Assembly: GCF_014287275.1 (NCBI RefSeq)
Contig: NZ_JACONZ010000003.1
Span: forward strand, 378,089-442,088
Length of the DNA stretch: 64,000 bases
Source of the DNA: Anaerofilum hominis
GTDB lineage: Bacteria > Bacillota > Clostridia > Oscillospirales > Ruminococcaceae
Direction of reading: 5' to 3'
Positions 1-8,058 of the stretch are shown here, piece after piece. The stretch's first letter is position 1. Each line of letters opens with the position of its first letter. The translations under genes and the position numbers were made by a program. The notes beneath the pieces were generated by a model. The model did not search any database, had not been told where the DNA came from, and saw nothing but the letters and a program-made list of their open reading frames with translations.

Positions 1-73
1 TTTCAGTATACGGCATCCGCCGCGGTTTGACAAGCGCCGCCGCTTTTTTGCCCGGCGCGCCCCGGGGCGCGCG

Positions 74-1180
74 TCACAGCTCGGCCGCGCCGGCAACCTT
101 GCGGTGCAGCGGCGCAAAGCCGTCGCCCGCGGCCTTGACGCTGCGGGCCACCTTGCGGTAGAGGGCGGGGCTGGTGAGCGCCGCCGCGATCAGATCGCCG
201 AAGCGATCGCAGCTCACCAGGCGGCAGCGCGGGGTGAGGATGTCCACTGTGCGGTAGCCGTCGTCCAGTACCTTCTGCACGGCGGCCTCGATGGCGGCGC
301 ACTCGTCGGCCATGCCGAAAGCGTATTTCATCATCAGCGCCCCGGCGTAGACGGCGCCCACCGGGTTTGCCAGGTTTTGGCCCGCCATGTCCGGCGAGGG
401 GCCCAGCACCGGGTGGTAAAGGCCCTTGCTGCCGTTGCTGAGCATGGCGCAGGACATCATGCCCGCGCTGCCGGTGAGGCCTGCGGCCTCGCCCGCCAGC
501 ACCTCGCCGCAGGGTCCGTCGGCCAGGATAACGTCAAAGCGGGCCGGGTCGCGCAGCAGCTGCGCAGCGGCTGCGGAGGCCCCCAGCGTGGAAAAGGCCA
601 CCCGCGGGAAGCCCGCAGCCGTCTGCTGCACCACCTGCCGCCAGAGCCGGTTGCACTCGGGCGCGCTCGGCTGCTCCACAAAGACCAGGCCGCCCCGGCG
701 CATCTCGGAGGTGCGAAAAGCGATGCTCGCCACCCGCAGGGCCTCGCTCTCCACACAGTGCAGCACGTCCTGCGCCCGGCCGTCGTCCGCCGGAGCCGGG
801 CCGTACCGACTTGCGGCAGCGCCTGTCAGCGCCTGCACCAGCATCAGGTCGATATCCCTGCTGACCAGCGCCGGCGCCAGGGGGCTGGCGCCGGCCAGCT
901 GCGGGTAGAGCAGCGCGGGACGCATGCTGGCCTGCAGGTGCATCTCGCCGATGAGCTGGCGGATGCCGGCGCCGGTGCCAACGCCGGCCAGCACGCTGTC
1001 AGCGGACAGGCAGATGGCCAGATTTTCTGCGTCCAGCGGCGCGTCTTCGCCCCCCATGACCTCGATAAACTCAAACCGGTGCCCAAAGCGGGCAGCGGCT
1101 GAGCGCAGCACCTTGTCGGCCTCGGCCAGAACCTCGGCGCCGATGCCGCTGCCGGGCAGCAATGCGATCTTTTTTTCCAT
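74..1180 (-). CDS. 3-isopropylmalate dehydrogenase-like protein with degenerate active site
   Basis: 368 residues, the usual length of LeuB/isocitrate-dehydrogenase-fold enzymes. The fold is recognisable: MEKKIALLPGSGIGAEVLAE at the N-terminus, MRPALLYPQLAG, LTGSAGMMSCAMLSNGSKGL and GPSPDMAGQNLANPVGAVY. True LeuB oxidatively decarboxylates 3-isopropylmalate in leucine synthesis. Residues that do this are altered here: the first loop reads GSGIGAE instead of GDGIGPE, the catalytic-lysine motif (DKxNV) is replaced by EQPSAPECN, and the metal-binding aspartates (DNAAMQL and GDILSD in LeuB) read GASAAAAQL and GEVLAGE. The start is ATG at 1180 behind AGGAAAGGTGG; reading further upstream would enter the T-box leader. 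It is therefore probably not an active LeuB; it may be a paralogue with another substrate or a pseudoenzyme. It is the only gene visible under the T-box, and more genes may lie beyond the window edge. Confidence 0.8.
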   Translation of the reverse strand: MEKKIALLPGSGIGAEVLAEADKVLRSAAARFGHRFEFIEVMGGEDAPLDAENLAICLSADSVLAGVGTGAGIRQLIGEMHLQASMRPALLYPQLAGASPLAPALVSRDIDLMLVQALTGAAASRYGPAPADDGRAQDVLHCVESEALRVASIAFRTSEMRRGGLVFVEQPSAPECNRLWRQVVQQTAAGFPRVAFSTLGASAAAAQLLRDPARFDVILADGPCGEVLAGEAAGLTGSAGMMSCAMLSNGSKGLYHPVLGPSPDMAGQNLANPVGAVYAGALMMKYAFGMADECAAIEAAVQKVLDDGYRTVDILTPRCRLVSCDRFGDLIAAALTSPALYRKVARSVKAAGDGFAPLHRKVAGAAEL

Positions 1181-1194
1181 GATGCGAAACCACC

Positions 1195-1504
1195 TTTCCT
1201 CTGATGAAAACCGGGCAGAGGAACCAAAAAACGCCCCGTCTGCCGCCGAAAGGCGAGAGACGAAGCGTTTGCTCCGCGGTACCACTCTCATTGCCGCGCA
1301 AAAGGCGCAGCCGCTCACCCCGTCCAACAACGGGCGCCCCGATAACGGCGGGCCGGCCGGCACAGCCTACCGCCCCAGAGGGTTTCAGCCTGCTGCTCAC
1401 AGGGGATAGTCTTGCGGGGCCGCCGCCATCTCGCACCACCCGATGGCTCTCTGAAGAACGTCCGTGCCGCAGACCGTGATCCTGTTCTCTGCATTTCTTG
1501 TTTA
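1195..1504 (-). promoter_or_regulatory. T-box riboswitch leader
   Basis: The minus strand carries the T-box signature AGAGTGGTACCGCGG (1274-1288), preceded by AGAGAGCC and GGTGGTGCGAGATGGC elements typical of Stem I. A terminator stem follows, with arms near 1229-1241 and 1258-1270 and a T run. T-boxes bind uncharged tRNA and antiterminate. By my folding, proximal Stem I pairs CAGAG with CTCTG, and the specifier loop then reads GAA-ACC. That would name Thr (ACC), while CTC (Leu) lies just beside it. I leave the amino acid open. Confidence 0.88.
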
Positions 1505-1510
1505 TCTGTA

Positions 1511-1539
1511 AGTCTAGCGTGTACCGCCGGCCTTGTCAA
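1511..1539 (-). promoter_or_regulatory. sigma-A promoter of the T-box gene
   Basis: On the minus strand TTGACA and TAGACT are separated by 17 bases, so transcription should begin near 1504, at the head of the T-box leader. The -35 box overlaps the stop codon of the DUF2871 gene. Confidence 0.8.
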
Positions 1540-1970
1540 GAAAAACTTTTTTCCTCCACGGCGGCCGCGGCGCGGCGCAAACAGACAAACAGCAGCACCA
1601 GCCCCGCGCCCAGCAGGATGTGCCCCACCCCCGCCGCGCCGGAGAGCGCGGCGTCTGCGGCGGAGGACAGCGGCGTGCCCAGCACCTGCAGGACGCCGCG
1701 CGCAAGCAGGGCGGCGGCGGTCAAGGGCAGGCTGGCGTTGTAGAGGCGGAAGAACAGCCGGTAGGGCCTCTGCTCCCGCACAGGGAGCCGTGCGCAGAGG
1801 GCGGCCAGCACCAGAAAAAGCCCGCAGCCCAGAAGAAACAGATGGGTGTGTACCAGCCCCAGCGCCGTGCGGCCGGTAAAGCCGTTCAGGCGGGTGAACT
1901 CGCGGTAGAACACGCCTCCGGCCAGCGCGGCAAGCGCGTATCCAAAGGACAGGTCCAGCATTTTTTTCAT
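1536..1970 (-). CDS. DUF2871 family membrane protein
   Basis: 144 residues with four predicted membrane helices. The N-terminus (LSFGYALAALAGGVFYREFT, then NGFTGRTALGLVHTHLFLLG) matches the conserved start of DUF2871 proteins as I remember them, including the histidines of VHTHLFLLG. The function is unknown. The start codon overlaps the stop of the upstream gene (ATGA at 1967-1970), so the two are probably co-translated. A palindrome like that of the neighbouring TetR gene lies about 400 bases upstream of the operon and may control it. Confidence 0.75.
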   Translation of the reverse strand: MKKMLDLSFGYALAALAGGVFYREFTRLNGFTGRTALGLVHTHLFLLGCGLFLVLAALCARLPVREQRPYRLFFRLYNASLPLTAAALLARGVLQVLGTPLSSAADAALSGAAGVGHILLGAGLVLLFVCLRRAAAAVEEKSFS

Positions 1971-2635
1971 TTTTTCTGCGCCCTTTTCATATCAAAATAC
2001 CCGATCAGTACCGTCCAGACATAGGCGCAGGTCTTGGGGATCATCAGCATGCCCACCAGCGGCGCGCTGTCCGCCCAGAGGACCACCGGGATATAGAAAG
2101 CAAAGCTGAGCACGATGGTCAGCCACATGAAGCGATAGGCGCGGTCACCCGCGCGGCGCGCTTCCCGGTAAAACAGCACGATCACCAGCAGGCCCAGCAG
2201 CGCAAAAGGGATATTGCGCCAGATCGCCCAGGAGAGCGGCGCGTCGGCGGAGAGCCATTCGTTCTGCGGGAACAGGCAGAGCGCCGCCCGCGCCGCTGCC
2301 AGCAGCCAGACCGCGGCGGTGAGGCCGTTTTTGCCCTGCACCCGGTAGCGCAGCCGCCAGACATAGTACAGCAGCACATAAAAGGCGGTCATCGTCACCG
2401 AGGTGATCAGCTTGCCCGCGCCGAGAGCGGCGGTGTAGCTGTCCAGCCCGGTGGTGCACAGGGCCAGGGCCCGGGGAACCAGGTGGAACGCGTCTCCCGC
2501 GCCCAGCGTCACAGCCATGATGCCGAACAGAAGAAACTGCCGGTCGCCCCGGCTTTTGCGGATCATCGTCACCCCCAGCGTCAGTACGGTGGCAAGGTAA
2601 GCGGCATCGAACAGGGTCTCCACGATCGCTTGCAT
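1967..2635 (-). CDS. Multi-pass membrane protein of unknown function, partner of the DUF2871 gene
   Basis: 222 residues with about seven hydrophobic segments, beginning MQAIVETLFDAAYLATVLTL. A polar motif, GAGDAFHLVPRA, lies between helices and could be functional because it holds Asp, His and Arg next to membrane segments. The start ATG at 2635 follows AAAGGATG at good spacing. I do not recognise the family. It overlaps the DUF2871 gene by four bases, so the two products may act together in the membrane. Confidence 0.7.
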   Translation of the reverse strand: MQAIVETLFDAAYLATVLTLGVTMIRKSRGDRQFLLFGIMAVTLGAGDAFHLVPRALALCTTGLDSYTAALGAGKLITSVTMTAFYVLLYYVWRLRYRVQGKNGLTAAVWLLAAARAALCLFPQNEWLSADAPLSWAIWRNIPFALLGLLVIVLFYREARRAGDRAYRFMWLTIVLSFAFYIPVVLWADSAPLVGMLMIPKTCAYVWTVLIGYFDMKRAQKK

Positions 2636-3037
2636 TGAAACATCATCCTTTCGGTTTTGAATGGAGATAGAAAATAGCCGCAGGCTGTTTTTGGGCAGCC
2701 GTGTGACCTGTCCCCAGGTCGCGGCGAATAAAGAACAACAGCTTTGGCCCGGCGTCTCCGCCCGGGCGGAAAGAGGATGCCGCACAGGGAAAGCGCCGGC
2801 GCGTTTTCCATCCCCGTTCCGGCCGCGCAGAAGTGAGGAGGCAGGCTTTTCGGGGCAAAAGGGGAAATGGCGGGCTCGGGAAAACGGCTTTTCCGAAAGC
2901 GCGGGCCCGCGGCCGCACGGAGGGAGGGCGCTGCCCGCACCCGCCTCCGCAGCGATCAGGCTGAGCCGGGGAGCCCTGGGGGACGGTGCTCCCGGCGCTT
3001 TCCCTGAGGAACTGTCGGGGACAAGGCAGACTCAAGG
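2636..3037. other. Non-coding leader or intergenic region
   Basis: About 400 bases with no convincing gene on either strand. It probably forms the 5' leader of the minus-strand membrane operon. The only structure I noted is a perfect hairpin GACCTG-TCCC-CAGGTC near 2706-2721. Confidence 0.5.
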
Positions 3038-3055
3038 TGAACATTGTTCATTTTA
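3038..3055 (-). promoter_or_regulatory. TetR-type operator, copy A
   Basis: The palindrome TGAACATTGTTCA (3038-3050) is the same 13-bp sequence found at the tetR promoter (3782-3794) and at 11673-11685. On the minus strand it overlaps TAAAAT (3050-3055), a possible -10 box for the membrane operon. The matching -35 is weak. Confidence 0.65.
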
Positions 3056-3206
3056 GGGCGGAACGTCCGCCCGCTGTCCGGCGGGCGTCCAGAGGGGGAA
3101 CAGGGAGAGGAGAACGCATTTTTTCCGCTTTTGATAACACCGTCCGGGGAAACGGAGGAAAGAGCCGGCAAAGCGGAAAGAGGGGCAGGGCGCGGGGCGG
3201 GAGCGC

Positions 3207-3758
3207 TCAGCAGACCGCGCGGCGGATCAGCGCCTCCAGGAACGCGCTGCAGTCGGTCCCCCGCAGCAGGTCGGCGCGCAGCTGGTCGAACACGAACGAC
3301 GCAAAGGCCTGCGGCGTAAAGCGATCGTCCCATACGTCGCGGCGCACGGCCGGGTCGGACAGCAGGGCCTGCAGCAGCGCCTTTTCCACATGGACGGAAT
3401 ACTCCCGCATGGCCGCCCGGCCGGCCGCCTTGTCGGCGATCACCGTCATATGACGGGCAAAAAAGCCCGGATAGGCTGCGGCGGCCCTGCGGATGCCCTC
3501 TGCGAGGCGGGCGGTCAGGCCGAGAAGATCTCCCTCCGGCCCGCCGCACAGGCAGGGGTGAAAGATCTCCTGCCACACCTGAGAGACCACGGCAATGGTG
3601 AGGTCCGCCTTGGTGGGAAAATAGTTGTACACCGACCCCACCGCGATGCCGCAGCGCTGCGCCACCGCCCGCATGCTCAGCGCGCCCGCCCCCGGGGCCA
3701 GCGCCAGTTCCCGCGCTGCGCGCAGGATATCCTCCCGCGAGATGACCGGCGTATTCAA
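3207..3758 (-). CDS. TetR/AcrR family transcriptional repressor
   Basis: 183 residues. The N-terminal helix-turn-helix is typical (ILRAARELALAPGAGALSMR, then VAQRCGIAVGSVYNYFPTKA, TetR signature YNYFPTK). The C-terminal ligand domain is divergent, as usual. An ATG at 3788 lies inside the operator; the better start is TTG at 3758, which follows AAAAGGAGG. The gene has a consensus promoter overlapped by a perfect palindrome, so autorepression is likely. The same palindrome lies before the DUF2871 operon and at an isolated promoter near 11.69 kb, which suggests a three-site regulon. The inducer is unknown. Confidence 0.88.
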   Translation of the reverse strand: MNTPVISREDILRAARELALAPGAGALSMRAVAQRCGIAVGSVYNYFPTKADLTIAVVSQVWQEIFHPCLCGGPEGDLLGLTARLAEGIRRAAAAYPGFFARHMTVIADKAAGRAAMREYSVHVEKALLQALLSDPAVRRDVWDDRFTPQAFASFVFDQLRADLLRGTDCSAFLEALIRRAVC

Positions 3759-3781
3759 CGGCAGCGCCTCCTTTTCAAAAA

Positions 3782-3822
3782 TGAACAATGTTCATTATAG
3801 GCTTATGCTTTTATTTTGTCAA
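3782..3822 (-). promoter_or_regulatory. tetR promoter with operator copy B
   Basis: The minus strand reads TTGACA (3817-3822), 17 bases, TATAAT (3794-3799), then the palindrome TGAACATTGTTCA (3782-3794). The operator overlaps the -10 and the expected start site, an ideal place for repression. Confidence 0.85.
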
Positions 3823-3846
3823 GAGAAAAAGGAGAGCCGACGGCAC

Positions 3847-3875
3847 TTGCAAAACAGGAAAGGTGCAAGTATACT
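3847..3875 (+). promoter_or_regulatory. Promoter of the lacI-type regulator
   Basis: TTGCAA (3847-3852) and TATACT (3870-3875) are 17 bases apart. The expected start near 3882 leaves a leader of about 60 bases before the TTG start at 3944. Confidence 0.65.
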
Positions 3876-3943
3876 AAAAATGCCATGAAATTCCACCTGC
3901 TGACCGGAGGGCCAAAACGCAGGGGAAGCGGGGAGAGGAAGAG

Positions 3944-4954
3944 TTGGAAAAGGCAAAAAGCATCAAGGAGATTGCACAGTTGGCCGGTGTCTCCACGGCG
4001 ACAGTGTCCCGGGTGATCAATCAGAACGGCAGGTTTTCCAAGGAGACGGAGGAGCGTGTGCGCCGTATCATTCGCCAGCAGGGGTATATGCCGAATATGA
4101 GTGCAAAAGGGTTGCGCACCAGCCGTACTCAGGTCATTGGAATCATTGTGCCGGACATTACGAACCCTCATTTTGCCGAACTGGTTCTTAACTTGGAAAT
4201 GAATTTGTTCCAGCACGGATATTCCTGTCTGATCTGTAATACCAACGAATCAGAGGAACTGGAAAAAAAGCATATCCGCTCCCTGACGGCACAAAATGTG
4301 CGCGGGATCGTGCTTATTTCCGGCCTCCGCAATTATATCGAACTTTCAGGGACACCGGTGGTTTATCTGGATCGGCCGTCGCACAGCCGCAAAGAGCGCA
4401 CTTCAGGCGTGATGATTGAATCCGACAATGAGACGGGAGGCTACCTTGCCACAAAGGAGCTGATCCGGGCTGGGTGCCGGCAGATCGCAATTCTGAAGTG
4501 CCTCAAAAATGATGACAACCAGCAAGCGCGCTACAAAGGCTTTCAGAGGGCACTGGTGGAGGAGGATCTGAGGGAGAATGAATTGTTGTGTATGGATACT
4601 GCGGCGGTCTCTGTAAAGGACGCGCGTGTAGCTGTAGCGCAGCTGGTGGCGGGAACAGCGCATTTTGACGGCATCATGTCCACCACCGATACTATGGCGG
4701 TGGGCGCTGTGATCGGGCTGCGGGAGAACGGTCTGGAAGTGCCGGGAGATGTGCTGGTGACCGGTTTTGATGATTGCCAGCTGGCGGCGGCCTGCGGGCC
4801 TGGCCTCACCAGCGTCCATCAGGACGTGCCGGGCATGTCCCGCCTCGCCACGGAACTGCTGCTGCAGATGATAGAGGGAAAGCAGCCGGAAAAAACCTAC
4901 TACCGCCTGCCGGTGAGCCTGACGGTGCGGCGCTCCACCCAGCGGGAAAAATGA
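3944..4954 (+). CDS. LacI family regulator of the allose operon
   Basis: 336 residues in standard LacI layout: an N-terminal helix-turn-helix (IKEIAQLAGVSTATVSRVIN), the hinge, then a periplasmic-binding-protein-like sugar domain ending in the usual C-terminal Arg-rich stretch. The start is TTG at 3944 behind GGGGAGAGGAAGAG; there is no ATG in range. It lies just upstream of, and in the same direction as, the allose transport and catabolic genes. A promoter between two LacI-style palindromes follows it, so it most likely represses that operon and is released by allose or a phosphorylated intermediate. In E. coli the equivalent regulator is of the RpiR family, so the control differs here. Confidence 0.9.
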   Translation: MEKAKSIKEIAQLAGVSTATVSRVINQNGRFSKETEERVRRIIRQQGYMPNMSAKGLRTSRTQVIGIIVPDITNPHFAELVLNLEMNLFQHGYSCLICNTNESEELEKKHIRSLTAQNVRGIVLISGLRNYIELSGTPVVYLDRPSHSRKERTSGVMIESDNETGGYLATKELIRAGCRQIAILKCLKNDDNQQARYKGFQRALVEEDLRENELLCMDTAAVSVKDARVAVAQLVAGTAHFDGIMSTTDTMAVGAVIGLRENGLEVPGDVLVTGFDDCQLAAACGPGLTSVHQDVPGMSRLATELLLQMIEGKQPEKTYYRLPVSLTVRRSTQREK

Positions 4955-5016
4955 AAACGTCTTAGTTTTTTATGGGTGCGGGCAGCTGTTAAATTGGAAT
5001 AACAGAAACATGTGTG

Positions 5017-5077
5017 AAAAAATGACGACAAAGTATGCGCGGGAAGTTGCAGCCCGTGTGCTTTGTCGTCATTTTTT
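5017..5077 (+). terminator. Terminator after the lacI-type gene
   Basis: Perfect 17-bp inverted repeat: AAAAAATGACGACAAAG (5017-5033) and CTTTGTCGTCATTTTTT (5061-5077). It separates the regulator from the allose operon and could work in both directions. Confidence 0.85.
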
Positions 5078-5270
5078 GACCGGGAGGGACGTGAATCAAA
5101 ACAGTCTGGCATCCGCCGTACGCCGCAGCTTGAAAAGAGATGAAAAGCTTTCCCTGACAGAGAAAAAATGTACGGGGATGTTTTTGCATGACCATAGAAA
5201 TGAATTGCTTTACATACAGGGATAAAAGATCTTCCTGATTTTGGGAAAAAAGAGGAAACCTGCACAATTT

Positions 5271-5371
5271 GAGCAAACGATTACTCAACAATGCGTCAAA
5301 AATTAAAGCATGCTATTGACTTTTATTTGGAGAAACAGTATAGTTTAAGCGCAATGAGAAATCGATTACTC
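5271..5371 (+). promoter_or_regulatory. Allose operon promoter between two LacI-type operators
   Basis: The promoter is TTGACT (5316-5321), 17 bases, TATAGT (5339-5344). Operator 1, GAGCAAACGATTACTC (5271-5286), lies upstream. Operator 2, GAGAAATCGATTACTC (5356-5371), lies just past the start site. Both fit the palindrome GAGnAAtCGaTTnCTC. Their centres are 85 bp apart, close to eight helical turns, which would allow looping repression. Confidence 0.82.
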
Positions 5372-5446
5372 CAATAAATCGTTCATGTTCCGACCGCTCT
5401 GAGAGCAACGGAATAAAATACATTACATGAAAAGTGGAGGTAAAGT

Positions 5447-6454
5447 ATGAAAAAGGCATTGTCATTGATCTTGACAGTTGTGTTGCTGGCAGGCGTGGCG
5501 ACAGGCTGCGGTTCCGGCGGTGGGCAGAGCGGCAGCACGGCATCGGCGGGAAGCTCTGTTTCGGAACAGCAAACCAAACAGCAATGGGGCTTTATTTTTG
5601 AGCAGCTCACTAACCCTAATTACGTTACGATGAGCGGCGTGGCTTTAGATTATTGTAAGGAACTTGGAATAGAGCTTCAGATCGTTGATGGGGGCGAAAA
5701 CAGCGACACCATTGTCAACGCCGCAGAAAATATGGCGACGATGGGATATCAGGTGATTTTGCTCAGCCCAATGGCGGTAGAGATTGCTGCAACCGCTGCG
5801 GAAGCAGCAAAGGCCATAAGCCCCGATATTATCGTTGTGAACAGCGCCATCCAATGTGACAGCTGTGATTTTACTTTGCTGCAGGATGATTATACGTCGG
5901 GCTATATCTCTGGTCAATATGCGGGCCAATATGCTTTGGACAACGGCTTAAAGCAGGCGCTTGTGCTGGGATATCCGCGCGACAAGGCCCTGATTGACAG
6001 AGAAGAGGGATTTATCAAAGGGATGGAAGAGACCGCGCCTGAGGTAGAAATCGTCAATGTGGATATGTCAAACTATGGCTTGGATGAGTTTACGGGCGCC
6101 TGTGAGAACCAGATGACCGCGCACCCCGACTGCCGCATCGTCTATGCGATCTCTGACGTTGTGATGAGTTATTTTTATGAGTCCCTGCAGGCTTCCGGAC
6201 AGAACACTTCTGATTGGGCGCTGTATTCGGTCGACGGAACAAAAGACGCCGTAGGCTGGCTGTATGCAGAGAAAGGATACCGCGGCACCGCTGACACCGG
6301 CACATTGGAGATCCCCAAAGGTCTGATTGACGCCGCACTTGAATTACAGGAGGGCACGAGTGCTTCTGATATCTCAATCAGTTTGCCGGTAACCATGATC
6401 ACCGGGGAGAATGTGGACGAATACGCAGAAAAAATTGGCTATGAAGCCGAGTGA
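5447..6454 (+). CDS. alsB: D-allose ABC transporter, substrate-binding lipoprotein
   Basis: 335 residues. The N-terminus is a lipoprotein signal, MKKALSLILTVVLLAGVATG followed by the lipidated Cys, then a Ser/Gly-rich linker. The rest is a type I sugar-binding fold of the RbsB/AlsB class (GFIFEQLTNPNYVTMSG near the start, VDGTKDAVGWL late). It would capture the sugar outside the membrane and deliver it to the permease at 8059. The start ATG follows GTGGAGGTAAAGT. It is the first gene of the operon, and a stem-loop separates it from the ATPase, so it may be made in excess. The allose assignment rests on the AlsE and AlsK homologues downstream, not on this protein alone. Confidence 0.85.
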   Translation: MKKALSLILTVVLLAGVATGCGSGGGQSGSTASAGSSVSEQQTKQQWGFIFEQLTNPNYVTMSGVALDYCKELGIELQIVDGGENSDTIVNAAENMATMGYQVILLSPMAVEIAATAAEAAKAISPDIIVVNSAIQCDSCDFTLLQDDYTSGYISGQYAGQYALDNGLKQALVLGYPRDKALIDREEGFIKGMEETAPEVEIVNVDMSNYGLDEFTGACENQMTAHPDCRIVYAISDVVMSYFYESLQASGQNTSDWALYSVDGTKDAVGWLYAEKGYRGTADTGTLEIPKGLIDAALELQEGTSASDISISLPVTMITGENVDEYAEKIGYEAE

Positions 6455-6502
6455 GGGGCCAAAGGTACACAACATCCTTGAGTTCCAAAAGATGAGATGG
6501 AG

Positions 6503-6534
6503 CGGGCCGCATGTCCTGCGGGATATGCGGCCCG
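6503..6534 (+). terminator. Intergenic stem-loop after alsB
   Basis: Arms CGGGCCGCAT (6503-6512) and ATGCGGCCCG (6525-6534) pair perfectly and no T run follows. It is more likely an mRNA-stabilising or partly attenuating hairpin than a full terminator; such hairpins often follow binding-protein genes. Confidence 0.6.
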
Positions 6535-6559
6535 TCCTCTCTGAAAAGAAGGTGAAGGT

Positions 6560-8047
6560 GTGAACGATTTTATCAGCGTCAAAGGGATTACAAAGACATA
6601 CCCCGGTGTACGCGCCTTGGACGATGTGTCGGTAGGATTTGCCCGAGGCGAGATCCATGCAATTATTGGGGAGAACGGGGCGGGAAAGTCCACTTTGATG
6701 AAAGTCCTTTCAGGAGCGATCCAACCCGATCAGGGAACAATCACAGTGGAAGGGCATGAATATAATGGATTGACACCGCGTCAATCCTTGGATCTGGGAA
6801 TACAGGTCATTTATCAGGAATTAAATCAGATCGGTAATTTGTCGGTCATGGATAACGTGTTTATCGGCAGTCCACCGCATAAAGGCATTCTGGTGGATTT
6901 CAAAACGATGGAAGCAGAGACACGACGGATATTGGACCAATTGGGGATGGGCGCTATTTCTCCCAGAGACACAGTCGCTTCATTGACGCCGGGCTATCAG
7001 CAGATGGTAGAAATTGCAAAAGCGTTAACCAAAAAGGTAAAGCTGCTCATTCTCGACGAACCAACCTCTGCTTTGTCCACCGGGGAGGCTGATACACTTT
7101 TTGAGGTCGTTGAAAAGTTAAGCAGGAAAGGAGTTACCATCCTTTTTATCTCCCATCGGCTGGAGGAGATCTTCCGCATTGCCTCCCGCGTCACAGTCAT
7201 GCGAGACGGAAAAATGATTACAACCCGGAAAGTGTCAGAGATAGACAGAACGGAACTCATTAATCTGATGGTGGGACGAGACTTTAATGAGGTGTTCCCA
7301 GTTTCCCACGCGTGTCCAGGGGAGACTCTTTTGGAAGTAAAACATATTTCTGGTCCAAGGTTTCATGACGTAAGTCTTTATGTGCGCAGGGGGGAGATCC
7401 TGGGACTGGCAGGGCTAGTGGGAGCCGGGCGCACTGAAACGATGCTGGGGATCTTTGGTGCGGCCAGGATCACCTCGGGCGAAGTGTGGATCAAGGGCAA
7501 GCAGAAAATTATGAAAAGCCCGCAGGATTCCATTCGTCATGGAGTGGCCTTTTTACCGGAAAACAGAAAGACACAAGGGCTGATCCTGTCTCTGCCGGTC
7601 AAAAACAACATTGACTTGCCGTCTTTGAAAAGGCTGTCCCGATGGTTTGTAATCGACAAAAAGGCAGACGACAGACTAGTGGAAAAGAGTATAGAAGAAC
7701 TGGCGATCAAAACCCCCAGCAAAGATCAAGTCGTCGTCAATCTGTCCGGAGGAAACCAGCAAAAAGTCGTTGTGGCCAAATGGATGGGCATGGAGAGCGA
7801 TATACTGATTTTTGACGAACCTACAAAAGGAATCGACGTCTCTTCCAAACAGGAGATATATAATCTTTTGTGCCAGCTGGCGGAGAAAGGAAAAGCTGTT
7901 ATCTTAGTTTCTTCTGACATGGAAGAGATTATGGGAGTCTCAGACCGCATTGCTGTTTTCTATGAGGGTACGGTTTGGGGAGAACTGAAATCCCGGGACG
8001 AGTTTGACGAGAAAAAAATCATGCAATATGCGTCCGGAATAAAATAG
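6560..8047 (+). CDS. alsA: Sugar ABC transporter, duplicated ATP-binding protein
   Basis: 495 residues with two ABC cassettes, as in RbsA/AlsA. The first has an intact Walker A (GENGAGKST), the variant signature LTPGYQQMVEIAKAL and LLILDEPTSAL. The second has the degenerate Walker A GLVGAGRTE normal for this family, LSGGNQQKVVVAKW and LIFDEPTKGID. It powers import through the permease at 8059. The start is GTG at 6560 after GAAGGTGAAG. Twelve bases separate it from the next gene. Confidence 0.92.
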   Translation: MNDFISVKGITKTYPGVRALDDVSVGFARGEIHAIIGENGAGKSTLMKVLSGAIQPDQGTITVEGHEYNGLTPRQSLDLGIQVIYQELNQIGNLSVMDNVFIGSPPHKGILVDFKTMEAETRRILDQLGMGAISPRDTVASLTPGYQQMVEIAKALTKKVKLLILDEPTSALSTGEADTLFEVVEKLSRKGVTILFISHRLEEIFRIASRVTVMRDGKMITTRKVSEIDRTELINLMVGRDFNEVFPVSHACPGETLLEVKHISGPRFHDVSLYVRRGEILGLAGLVGAGRTETMLGIFGAARITSGEVWIKGKQKIMKSPQDSIRHGVAFLPENRKTQGLILSLPVKNNIDLPSLKRLSRWFVIDKKADDRLVEKSIEELAIKTPSKDQVVVNLSGGNQQKVVVAKWMGMESDILIFDEPTKGIDVSSKQEIYNLLCQLAEKGKAVILVSSDMEEIMGVSDRIAVFYEGTVWGELKSRDEFDEKKIMQYASGIK

Positions 8048-8058
8048 CGGAGGCTAAA

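Noticed and set aside
5010..5225. 71-codon frame between lacI and the allose operon
   Set aside because: It runs straight through the perfect terminator hairpin at 5017-5077 and has no recognisable product.
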